From Alphaproteobacteria bacterium (GTDB lineage Bacteria > Myxococcota_A > UBA796 > GCA-2862545), in contig JACKET010000005.1 in assembly GCA_020632875.1 (NCBI GenBank), positions 421,463 to 485,462 on the forward strand: a stretch of DNA of 64,000 nt, given 5' to 3'. Position 1 is the stretch's first letter; each line of letters starts with the position of its first letter. A program made the position numbers and the translations under genes. The notes under the pieces are model-generated. The model made no database searches, had not been told where the DNA came from, and saw only the letters and a program-made list of their open reading frames with translations. Below are positions 44,298 to 52,331 of this stretch, piece by piece.

Positions 44298-45080
44298 CTA
44301 CTGCTCGGCGATGAACTCGTCGGTGGCTTCGAACACGAACGCCATGCCGTTCGCGAGCGCCGCGATCTGCAGGTCTTCGCCGATCAGCCCGTCGAGGCTC
44401 GACGTGACCTCGCTCCACGTGCTGGTGAACCGGATCGTCTCGTCGGGGACGGCCGCGTACCACAGATCGATCGAGAAGCTCTGCTGGAGGCAGTTCTCGC
44501 CGGACTCGTTGCAGCCCTTCTCGGGGATCCAGCTGCGCGCGATGATGGCCTCGCCGAGATCGCGCGCGTGGACCCACTTGTAGTCTTTGCGCAGCACGTA
44601 GGGGATCGTGACCCCGAAGTTGCTGGTCGTGATGTCGTTGGTCGTGTCGACCTGGCCCTCGCAGTCGAGGAACAGCGCCTCGTCGCCTTCGACGGTGCGC
44701 ACGTAGCTCTCGTAGTTGCGCGGGTTCGAGAACACCTGGTCGGGGAGCAGCGCGGTGCCGGCGTGCTCGTGGATGGTGAAGGGCGACACCCCGGCCACGG
44801 CCGCGCCGAGCAGGCCGGACAGGTCGCGATCGGGCCGATCGAGCGTCGACACGCTCTCTTCGGACAGCGGGGTGAGGCGGTAGCCATCCTGCGCGTCTTC
44901 GGCGGTGGAGTTCTCTTCGAGCCACGGCGCGAGGTTGACCATCGCGTCTTCGAGCGCCCGGTCGTCATCCCAGACGCGCAGCATGAAGGACGCGATCTCT
45001 TCCATCTCGGCCGGCGCCGCCTCGCGCTTGCGCGCGCAGCCGGAGGCGAGGACCGCGACGACGAGCAGCCGCCGGATCAC
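44298..45080 (-). CDS. lipoprotein of unknown function
   Basis: The protein has 260 residues. The likely start is GTG at 45080; GTG at 45089 is possible. The lipobox MIRRLLVVAVLASGC gives Cys15. The mature protein is mixed alpha/beta and acidic, with a Cys pair in KGCNESGENC. It ends SSLDGLIGEDLQIAALANGMAFVFEATDEFIAEQ. No domain was recognised. The gene lies 13 bp downstream of the 45094 gene stop, so they are probably one operon. Confidence 0.7.
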   Translation of the reverse strand: MIRRLLVVAVLASGCARKREAAPAEMEEIASFMLRVWDDDRALEDAMVNLAPWLEENSTAEDAQDGYRLTPLSEESVSTLDRPDRDLSGLLGAAVAGVSPFTIHEHAGTALLPDQVFSNPRNYESYVRTVEGDEALFLDCEGQVDTTNDITTSNFGVTIPYVLRKDYKWVHARDLGEAIIARSWIPEKGCNESGENCLQQSFSIDLWYAAVPDETIRFTSTWSEVTSSLDGLIGEDLQIAALANGMAFVFEATDEFIAEQ

Positions 45081-45093
45081 GACGCGCACCCGG

Positions 45094-45975
45094 TCACGGC
45101 GAGCACTCGAGCGGGCGGTCGGACGCGGCCATGCACAGCGCGGTGGGCAGCTCGGTGCTGGCCCCCGCGGCATCCGCCCAGGCCACCCAGCTCGACGCGA
45201 TGTTGGCGGCCAGCTCGCGGTAGTGGTCGACCTGCTCTTTGTTCTTGCGGCTCGGCTCGTCGAGCCACGTGAGCTCCCACTGCTGCCAGCGCACGTGGTA
45301 CGCGATGGCCCGCACGCGGTAGAGGTCGTTCACGAGGCCGACGTAGTCGCCGCCTTCGACGGTGTGGGCCTCGGCGCGCGCGATGTCGGCCCACTGGAGC
45401 GCGGCGTCGAACTGGCCGGGACCCTGGGCGAGCAGCAGCTCGGAGAACCCCGCGGTGAGGTGGGGATCGGCATCCTCGAGATCGCCGAGCCGGCCGATCG
45501 TCTCGGGGTCGAGCTGGATGGGACGATGCACGGCGGGTGCGAACAGCGCGGGCGCCTGGTCGGGCGAGTCGCAGTTGGCGCGCGAGACGGCGAGCAGCGT
45601 CGCCACGTCGATCTCGGGCTGGTCGGCGGCCTGGGTGGGCGTTCCGAGCGCCTGGAGCGGGATCTTCACGACGTTGCGTGCATGGCGCACGCGGTACTTC
45701 ACCGTGCGGGGGAGGTGGCCGGGCGCCGCCGCGGTGAGCGTGACGACCTGGCCGGTCTCGAACGCCGCGGGCTCTTGGTTCTGCGGGTAGACGCCGTGGC
45801 CCTTCCACCGGCCCGTGCGGTGGTTGACGCGGTGGCGCAGGCCTTCGTCGTCGATGCGCACGGTGGCCGTCGAGACGGGGTGATCGGCGTCGTCGACGAC
45901 CTGGACGACGAGCTTCAGGCCTTCACCCGTGCTGGCGGTGGCGCCGGAGGCCAGCAGGAGCAGCGCGAGGTTCAT
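45094..45975 (-). CDS. secreted protein with carboxypeptidase-regulatory-like domain
   Basis: The protein has 293 residues. GGAGCC precedes the ATG at 45975. MNLALLLLASGATAS is a signal peptide with no basic residue. Residues ~20-105 form an Ig-like beta domain of the carboxypeptidase-regulatory type (LVVQVVDDADHPVSTATVRIDDEG...VTLTAAAPGHLPRTVKY). The C-terminal ~180 residues are helical, with Trp-rich segments (RWQQWELTWLDEP). Function is unknown. It heads a two-gene operon with 44298 and is divergent from the patatin gene. Confidence 0.68.
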   Translation of the reverse strand: MNLALLLLASGATASTGEGLKLVVQVVDDADHPVSTATVRIDDEGLRHRVNHRTGRWKGHGVYPQNQEPAAFETGQVVTLTAAAPGHLPRTVKYRVRHARNVVKIPLQALGTPTQAADQPEIDVATLLAVSRANCDSPDQAPALFAPAVHRPIQLDPETIGRLGDLEDADPHLTAGFSELLLAQGPGQFDAALQWADIARAEAHTVEGGDYVGLVNDLYRVRAIAYHVRWQQWELTWLDEPSRKNKEQVDHYRELAANIASSWVAWADAAGASTELPTALCMAASDRPLECSP

Positions 45976-45990
45976 TGGGGCTCCGTCTGG

Positions 45991-46794
45991 ATGCACGTAG
46001 ATGGACCAGCATATCATCCCGGCGTGGTACCTGTGGCACTCGAAGGGTGTGCTTGCCGCGCGGCATTCCACGTCGGCGCGACGAGCTGGATGTCCCGCAA
46101 CGGCTTCGTCCCGCCCGTGGTCGCGGGGGCGAGCTCGGGTGCGCTCGTCGGCGCCATCTGGCACTACGGTCGGGTCGAGGATCTCCGCGAGGTGTGGCTC
46201 GAGATGGCCGGCCGCGCGCGGGTCTTCGAGCCCGCGAAGCTCCTCGAGGGCCGGTGGCCCGGGCGGATGTCGCACATCCTCCGCGAGCACCTCGATGCGT
46301 ACCGGCACGTGCGGATGGCCGACGTCCCCGGGCTGAAGGTCGCGGTCACCCGTCTCGGCCTGCGCGGGCCGCGCCCGATCGTGATCGACGAGACGCACGA
46401 CGTGTCCGTGGTGGATGCGGTCCTGGCGTCGTGCTTCATCCCCGGCCCGTACTCGCGCCCGGTCGTGATCGGTCGACGGCTGGCCGTCGATGGCGCCTGG
46501 TTCGAGCGGGTGCCCGTCAGCGCGCTGCCCCCGGGTCCCCGCATCGCGATCGTCTCGGATCCGGTGGGACGCCTGACGGGGGGCTGGCCGATCGGCCGCG
46601 ACCTTCCGACGCCCGATGACGTGCGGGTGCTCGCGCCGGTCCGCCCGCTCCCGCTGTCCGGGTTCGACTTCGACGGGCCGGGCACCCGCGCCGCCGTCGC
46701 GATCGGCGAAGAGAGCGCGGAGTCGTTCGTCCGCCGCAACGAGGCCTGGATCCGCGCGGCGGGGGAACGAACGCCGTCGTCGGGTGTCGGGTAG
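45991..46794 (+). CDS. patatin-like phospholipase
   Basis: The protein has 267 residues from ATG 45991; GTG at 46024 or 46033 are alternatives. TATCAT at 46012-46017 could be a -10 for a leaderless message from 46024. The patatin elements are in order: the oxyanion-type segment LEGCACRAAFHVG, the nucleophile elbow GASSG (Ser48) and the DGA motif with Asp167 (VDGAWFERVPV). The usual GGGxRG is replaced by EGCACRA, which is odd. It has no signal peptide, so it is probably a cytoplasmic or membrane-associated lipid acyl hydrolase. Confidence 0.78.
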   Translation: MHVDGPAYHPGVVPVALEGCACRAAFHVGATSWMSRNGFVPPVVAGASSGALVGAIWHYGRVEDLREVWLEMAGRARVFEPAKLLEGRWPGRMSHILREHLDAYRHVRMADVPGLKVAVTRLGLRGPRPIVIDETHDVSVVDAVLASCFIPGPYSRPVVIGRRLAVDGAWFERVPVSALPPGPRIAIVSDPVGRLTGGWPIGRDLPTPDDVRVLAPVRPLPLSGFDFDGPGTRAAVAIGEESAESFVRRNEAWIRAAGERTPSSGVG

Positions 46795-46812
46795 GCTCGC
46801 ATGGGAGGCGTG

Positions 46813-47523
46813 ATGTTCCTGATCGGCACGGCGTTCGCGTTCACGGGCGACGAGGTGGTGAAGCGGGTCGAAGAGACCCGTGCCCTGCGGGCGAAGAGCC
46901 TGATGGCCGAGCACATGCCGACGATCCCCGACGAGGCCTACCGCTCCGCCGCCGAGGGCACGCCCGAGACCGGCATCGTGGGCGTCGAGGGCTACAAGGC
47001 GAAGAAGGCGTGGGGCGTGGCAGTCGTCGATCAGCCGATCGCGAAGTTCTACGCGGCCGTGAACGACGACGCGAGCAAGCCGCTCTACGGCAAGCTCTCG
47101 TTCACCGAGGTGCTGTCGGGCGGGCTGTGCGGCGAAGACCGCCACGTCTTCATGTACCTGCCGATCACCATGCTCACCGACCGCTACTGGGTCTCGCACA
47201 CGCGCCAGAACATGGGGTTGTTCCAGGCTTCCGGGGGCGAGGTCCGCGAGATGACCTGGGATACCGTCGAGCCGGACATCCCCGTCGGCAAGCGCTCCCG
47301 CGACTACCTCGAGAAGGGGATGCCCATCGAGTTCGCGAAGGGCGGGTGGTTCATGACCCGCCTCGACGACGGCCACACCCTCGTCGAATACTGGACCTGG
47401 ACCGACCCCGGCGGCTACGTCCCCGCGGGCCTCGCGAGCTCGATGGCCGCGGGCGGGATCAAGGACACCATCGACTCGATGGCGCGCCTCGCCAAGGAGG
47501 GGCCCCGCTGCGAGCTGAAGTAG
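46813..47523 (+). CDS. secreted START/SRPBCC-like protein
   Basis: The protein has 236 residues. GGGAGG at 46803-46808 supports the ATG at 46813 rather than the ATG at 46801, which precedes it. MFLIGTAFAF is a short signal-like stretch with no basic residue. The body alternates beta strands and long C-terminal helices, with GVAVVDQPIAKFYAAVNDD, DRYWVSHTRQN and TLVEYWTWTDPGG. This pattern resembles START-type lipid-binding cavities, but the match is by eye only. TAGGCT at 46792-46797 may be its -10. The next gene starts inside its 3' end. Confidence 0.6.
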   Translation: MFLIGTAFAFTGDEVVKRVEETRALRAKSLMAEHMPTIPDEAYRSAAEGTPETGIVGVEGYKAKKAWGVAVVDQPIAKFYAAVNDDASKPLYGKLSFTEVLSGGLCGEDRHVFMYLPITMLTDRYWVSHTRQNMGLFQASGGEVREMTWDTVEPDIPVGKRSRDYLEKGMPIEFAKGGWFMTRLDDGHTLVEYWTWTDPGGYVPAGLASSMAAGGIKDTIDSMARLAKEGPRCELK

Positions 47524-48884
47524 GCCGGATCCTCGCGATCGCCGCGCTCCTGCTCGGCTCGACGGGGTGCCTCGAGGGCTTCCTGAAGCTCGAGACGCGC
47601 GTGGTCTACGACGTGAAGGCCCAGCGGTTCGCGGTCGAGCGGCGCGTCGAGGGCGTCACGGCGGGCTTCTTCGGGTGCTCCGACACGGATTCGTGCGCCG
47701 AGGCGATCCAGCGGGCGGCCACGCTCGCGTCGGGGCCGGCGGATCGCTCGATGGCGGACCGGCTGGCCCAGCGCCTCGTCGACTCGGGGGCGGAGCAGGT
47801 GGACATCCGCCTCGAGCGCGACGGAGACGGGCTGAACGTCCTGGTGACCTACGCGGCGCCGGTGGGGAGCAAGGCCGCCGTCGACACCTACGTCCACCCC
47901 GAGTGGACCGGGACGGGCGATCGTGGCGCGTACAGCCTCGTGGTCGATGCCCAGGACTCGATGGGCGCGCCTCCCGACGACGTCGAGCTCCGCCGCGAGC
48001 CGGTCGACGCGAACGGCACGTGGAAGACGAGCTGGGTGTACTCGAAGAAGGTGCGGGACGTGGTGTGGGGGATGTCCGTCGACCCCGAGCCCGACCCGAT
48101 CTTCGCGAAGATGCCCGAGCTGGCGAAGCGCCTGAAGAAGGCCGGTCTGCTGGACGCGAAGCCGAAGGGCGACGAGGTCGCGCGCGTCGAGCCCATGCCG
48201 GTCGACGCCGTGCCCCCGGCCGAGACGAGGCGCCCGAAGCCCGAGCCCGCTGCAAAACCCCAGCCGGCTCCGAAGCCCGAGCCCGTCGCGAAGGCCGAGC
48301 CGGCTCCGAAGCCCGAGCCCATCGCGAAGGCCGCGAAGCCCGAGCCGGTCCCGAAGGCCGAGCCGGCTCCGAAGCCCGAGCCGGTCCCGAAGGCCGAGCC
48401 GGCTCCGAAGCCCGAGCCGGTCCCGAAGGAGAAGCCGACGAAGGCCCGTCCCGAGCCGGAGCCCGTCGCGAAGGCCCGTCCAGAGCCCGATCCGTCCGAC
48501 GAGGCGCCGCCTCCCGCGATGGACGGGCAGCTCTTCACCTACGACCCGCGGATCGAGGGTGCGATGAGCCCGGACGTCGCGGCCGCGGCGGCGAAGGCGC
48601 TGGAGCCGGGCGTCCGGGAGTGCCACCGCCAGCGCATGGCGAGCGGGGCGGTCCCCGAGGGCTACCTGTTCGCGGACGCGCTCGTGCGCTCGGATGGCTG
48701 GTTGCTCTCCTACTCGGTCTACGGCGAGGTCGACGATCCCGACCTGCTCGCTTGTGTGAACGCGCTGATGGACACGTGGGAGATGGCGCCCTGGGCCGGT
48801 CCCGAGGGCGCGGTGTCGACCGTCAGCGTGCCCTACCAGTTCCGTAGGGGAAGCGCAGGGGTTCCGGTGCGCAAGCCGCGATAG
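47508..48884 (+). CDS. lipoprotein with Pro/Lys repeats and AgmX/PglI-like C-terminal domain, CTG start
   Basis: The protein has 458 residues. No ATG, GTG or TTG lies close upstream of the obvious lipobox (LLLGSTGC). CTG at 47508 has AAGGAGG at 47494-47500 with ideal spacing and gives MRAEVGRILAIAALLLGSTGC, lipidated at Cys21. It overlaps the previous gene by 16 bp. Residues ~25-210 are a globular domain. Residues ~235-330 repeat APKPEPVPKAEP, like TonB-type spacers that cross the periplasm. The C-terminal ~95 residues (ALEPGVRECHRQRM...VSVPYQF) match the AgmX/PglI domain of myxobacterial motility and envelope proteins. Confidence 0.72.
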   Translation: MRAEVGRILAIAALLLGSTGCLEGFLKLETRVVYDVKAQRFAVERRVEGVTAGFFGCSDTDSCAEAIQRAATLASGPADRSMADRLAQRLVDSGAEQVDIRLERDGDGLNVLVTYAAPVGSKAAVDTYVHPEWTGTGDRGAYSLVVDAQDSMGAPPDDVELRREPVDANGTWKTSWVYSKKVRDVVWGMSVDPEPDPIFAKMPELAKRLKKAGLLDAKPKGDEVARVEPMPVDAVPPAETRRPKPEPAAKPQPAPKPEPVAKAEPAPKPEPIAKAAKPEPVPKAEPAPKPEPVPKAEPAPKPEPVPKEKPTKARPEPEPVAKARPEPDPSDEAPPPAMDGQLFTYDPRIEGAMSPDVAAAAAKALEPGVRECHRQRMASGAVPEGYLFADALVRSDGWLLSYSVYGEVDDPDLLACVNALMDTWEMAPWAGPEGAVSTVSVPYQFRRGSAGVPVRKPR

Positions 48885-48944
48885 AGTGGCGGGGACGAAT
48901 CGGGAGGGTCCGGGCGTTGAGCGTTCGGGCGGAGGGTTCATACA

Positions 48945-49616
48945 GTGCTGATTCGCGGGTCGATCATTGCGATGTTGCTCGGAGGCGTCTGCGCGGACGT
49001 CGCGTATGCGGGCAAGAAAGACGCTCCCGTCGCCCTCTCCGGTGAAGAGCTCGCGGCCGAGCGCTACCGGCTCGAGCAGGAGATGGACAAGCTCGCGAAG
49101 AAGACGCAGTGGACGGGCGTCGAGCGCACCTACGCGCAGATGCTCGAGCTCCAGACGCCGCTCACCACGCACACGCACTACACGGCGGCGCTCGCGGCCG
49201 AGGCGCGCGGCGACATGCGCGAGTCCTGGATCCGCCTCGAGCGCGCGCTCCGCGAGCAGTCGGTCGTCGAGATGGTCGAGCCCGACGTGGGGTTCTCGAT
49301 CAAGAAGACGCTCCCCGAGGTGGTCGACACCGAGAGCGAGTCGGGCCAGGCCGCACGCGCGGCGTACGAGCAGCTCCGCACGCGCTACGGGCGCGTGGGC
49401 ATCACGGTCCACAAGACGCGGCTCCCGGCCCTGGCGCTGGTGAGCGCGAAGCCGTTCTCGAAGACCGAACGCGAGGCGATCGAGCGCGCCCAGAAGGCGC
49501 TGTCGGTGAAGTACGAGTACGAGGGGCTGCTGCCGCTCGGGCGGTACATGATCGACGGCGAGTTCTTCGAGGTCGCGCCGGGTGAGATCCAGAAGGTGCG
49601 GGTCGAGAAGCACTGA
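48945..49616 (+). CDS. secreted protein of unknown function
   Basis: The protein has 223 residues. The GTG start at 48945 has GGAGGG 8 nt upstream. A signal peptide (MLIRGSIIAMLLGGVCADVAYA) precedes a helical region with TPR-like pairs (ERTYAQMLELQTPLTTHTHYTAALAAEARGD) up to residue ~125. A beta-rich C-terminal part follows, ending LPLGRYMIDGEFFEVAPGEIQKVRVEKH, which looks like a PEGA-type surface domain. It follows the AgmX-like gene by 60 bp. A role in envelope assembly would fit but is not shown. Confidence 0.65.
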   Translation: MLIRGSIIAMLLGGVCADVAYAGKKDAPVALSGEELAAERYRLEQEMDKLAKKTQWTGVERTYAQMLELQTPLTTHTHYTAALAAEARGDMRESWIRLERALREQSVVEMVEPDVGFSIKKTLPEVVDTESESGQAARAAYEQLRTRYGRVGITVHKTRLPALALVSAKPFSKTEREAIERAQKALSVKYEYEGLLPLGRYMIDGEFFEVAPGEIQKVRVEKH

Positions 49617-49664
49617 ATTCGCGGTTCGGCAGCGCGGAGGTCGATCGGGCCCGAACGCAACGGC

Positions 49665-50085
49665 CTCACGCAGATGACGCAGAAGGACGCAGATGACGCA
49701 GAAACGAGGCCGTCAGGGTCCGGGCGTCCTCGTGTCCCCGGGCGCGGATGAGGCCGTTGCGTTCGGGCCTCGTGACGGACGCCTCGGTGGTCGGGTCGCC
49801 AGGGAGGGCCTTCTCGCGGATTGGAGACGGGATTCACCAGAGCAGGCAGGCGTTTCGGGACGTTCGGGCGAGCGGGTCCGCCGTCCCGGTCCACCTCGGA
49901 GGGTGGCGATCGCGCCGATCACGCACAGCGGGCCACAGCGAGCCACAGCGCGAGGGCCCTGTCCACCGGACGACAGCGCCCCGGGGACACGAATACGCTC
50001 GACCCGCGGCGGCCTCGTTTCTGCGTCATCTGCGTCCTTCTGCGTCATCTGCGTGATGCCGGACGCTCGAAGCTCGATCCGTTCC
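49665..50085. repeat. long inverted-repeat element, copy 4 (complete, diverged centre)
   Basis: Both arms are present. The left arm starts CTCACGCAGATGACGCAG and the right arm ends CTGCGTGATGCCGGACGCTC...GATCC. The central stem is weaker than in copy 3. CACAGCG-type repeats occur inside (49922-49952) and just outside (50090-50130). It fills the 570-bp gap between convergent genes (49617-50186). No gene was found. Confidence 0.82.
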
Positions 50086-50186
50086 GACCCACAGCGCGCT
50101 GTGGCCCGCTGTGGTCGCTGTGCGAGCCTCGGGGATCAGCGAGGCCGTAGCGTCGACGGCCAGAGTCCGACTGCGGCGCCCCGAAG

Positions 50187-52292
50187 TCAGCGCGCCGCCT
50201 CGATGAGCGCGGCATTGTCGGCGGCGGTCGCGTAGTGCAGCCACTGCGGCGCCTCCCACTCGACGCGGGGGTGGTCGTCGGTGTTCAGCCAGCCCTGCCC
50301 CGCGAGCCGGCGCACGCCATCGGGGTCGAGGGTCGGCTGGACGGGTGCGTCGGGTGGGGGAGGGGCGCCGGCGACGAGCAGCACGTCGGATCCGGGGATC
50401 GTCTCGTACAGCCACACGTCGCCGAACACCGAGGCGAACGTGCGGACGATGCCGCGGAACTGCTCGGGACCCATGCCGTAGAGCTGGACCCACTGGCAGA
50501 ACACGCCGCCGTCGTTCAGCCGGGCGCGGCCGAGCGCCCAGTACTCCCGCGTGAACAGGCTCGAGATCCCGGAGATCCACGGGTTGGACGGCTCGCTCAC
50601 GATCACGTCGTAGCGGCGCGGATCGCGCGTGAGCACCGCGCGGGCGTCGTCGATCAGGAGGGTGGTGCGCGGATCGTCGAGCGGGCGGCCGTTCACGTGA
50701 TCGAAGAAGTGGCTCGCGCGGACCACGGCGGGCTCGAGCTCGAAGATCACGAGCGATCCCACCCGCGGATCGCGGAGCACCGCGCCTGCCGTCACGCCGG
50801 AGGCGAGCCCCACCACCGCGACGGAGGACGGGGATCTCGCCGCGGCGACGGGGATCTCGCCGGACAACACCTGGGTCGGCATGTCGTCGCCCGTGCTCGC
50901 GTCGAACTTCCCGTTGATCGACAACCAGACGTTGTTCGTCGTCAGCGAGCGACCCACCGCCACCGCGGCCGTGGCGCCGTGGTCGTAGTGCTCGAGCTCC
51001 CAGTTGTCGTTCGCGTAGCGCGCGATCGCGGCGGGGCTCGGATCGGCGAAGTCCGACACCCGCAGGTGCACCCCCACCGCGTAGAGCTTCGCGTCCCACG
51101 ACGGCAGCAGCGCGGCGATCGCGGCGATCGCGATCGGCGCGGCGATCCACCGGCGATCGCCGACCAGCCCGGCACCCGCCGCGGCGAGGATCGCGAGGAC
51201 CCCCACGGTCGCGCGCGGCTCCAGCTCCGGCAGCAGGACGAGCCCACCCAGCAGCGCGCCGGCCATCGACCCCACCGAGTTCACCCCGTACAGCCAGGCG
51301 CTCGCGGAGCCCGTCGTGTCGCGGCTCGCGAGCCGCATCATCCCCGAGAACGCCAGGCCGCTCGCGGCTGGAGCCCCCGCCATCCACAGGGCCGCGAGGA
51401 TCGCGTTCCCGATCCACAGGCGCTCCGGACCGAGCGCGCCGTACGCGATCCCCAGCGCATAGGGGAGGAACGGCCAGCTGATCGCCCCGACGAGGGACAG
51501 CCCGCCCAGGGCCACCAGCCCGCCCGCGGCAGCGTTGGCGGGATCGCGCGGCCACGTGCGCCCCACCGCGCTCCCCACGGCGATCGTGGCGAGGAACACC
51601 GCCAGCACGAGGCCCATCGTCTGCACCGTCGCGCCCAGCGCGACCGACGCGAGGCGCATCCACACGACCTCGAGGCCGAGCGCGACGAACCCGGCGATGC
51701 CGGCCGCCGCGAGCAGGCTCCACGGCGGACGCGTCGGAGGCGCGGGATCCGCGCGGCCCCACGGCCCCACCGCGACGGCGACGGCCGCGGCCCCGAGCCC
51801 CGTGCACGCGGCGACGATCTCGGCGCCGCGCAGCCCGAGCGACGGGAGGGTCGCGAAGGTCGTGAGCAGCACCCCGACCACCGCGCCGGTCGTGTTCGCG
51901 GCGTAGAGCGTCAACGCGCCGCTCGCCGGCAGGGACCGCGCCAGCACGGGCCACGTCGCGCCGAGCGCCACCGCCGCGGGGAGCGGGAGCAGCGCGGCCA
52001 GCGAGACGGGCGTCGCGTCGAGCAGGAAGGGGAAGGCGAGCGCCCACAGCGCGGCGAACGTCTCGAGCGCCGCGTACGTCCGCGGAACGCCCCGTTCGTC
52101 GCCCTTCGCGGCCTGTGCGGCGAGCCCGCCGAGCGCGAGCCCGAGCATGAACACGCCGAGGGTCCACGCCGCTGCGATCGCGCTTCCACCCAGCACGACC
52201 GAGAGCCGCCGGAGCCACACGGATTCGTACGCCAGGGCGGCCGCGCCCGAGGCCACCGCGATCAGGCTCCACGTGAGCGCTCGCTGTGTCAT
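50187..52292 (-). CDS. membrane protein fused to a spermidine-synthase-like domain
   Basis: The protein has 701 residues. The first ~390 contain about ten membrane helices (from TWSLIAVASGAAALAYESVWLRRL). The C-terminal ~300 residues resemble SpeE: an SAM-binding block VAVVGLASGVTAG, then VIFELEPAVV, IDDARAVL, YDVIVSEPSNPWISG and LNDGGVFCQW. Such fusions are common in Deltaproteobacteria, and their product is not established. The ATG at 52292 is the natural start. TATACC or GTTATA on the minus strand at 52301-52308 may be part of a promoter shared with the divergent OmpA gene. Confidence 0.82.
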   Translation of the reverse strand: MTQRALTWSLIAVASGAAALAYESVWLRRLSVVLGGSAIAAAWTLGVFMLGLALGGLAAQAAKGDERGVPRTYAALETFAALWALAFPFLLDATPVSLAALLPLPAAVALGATWPVLARSLPASGALTLYAANTTGAVVGVLLTTFATLPSLGLRGAEIVAACTGLGAAAVAVAVGPWGRADPAPPTRPPWSLLAAAGIAGFVALGLEVVWMRLASVALGATVQTMGLVLAVFLATIAVGSAVGRTWPRDPANAAAGGLVALGGLSLVGAISWPFLPYALGIAYGALGPERLWIGNAILAALWMAGAPAASGLAFSGMMRLASRDTTGSASAWLYGVNSVGSMAGALLGGLVLLPELEPRATVGVLAILAAAGAGLVGDRRWIAAPIAIAAIAALLPSWDAKLYAVGVHLRVSDFADPSPAAIARYANDNWELEHYDHGATAAVAVGRSLTTNNVWLSINGKFDASTGDDMPTQVLSGEIPVAAARSPSSVAVVGLASGVTAGAVLRDPRVGSLVIFELEPAVVRASHFFDHVNGRPLDDPRTTLLIDDARAVLTRDPRRYDVIVSEPSNPWISGISSLFTREYWALGRARLNDGGVFCQWVQLYGMGPEQFRGIVRTFASVFGDVWLYETIPGSDVLLVAGAPPPPDAPVQPTLDPDGVRRLAGQGWLNTDDHPRVEWEAPQWLHYATAADNAALIEAAR

Positions 52293-52331
52293 GGCTGCGC
52301 GGTATAACGGTCGCGCACCGGAGGACGGACG

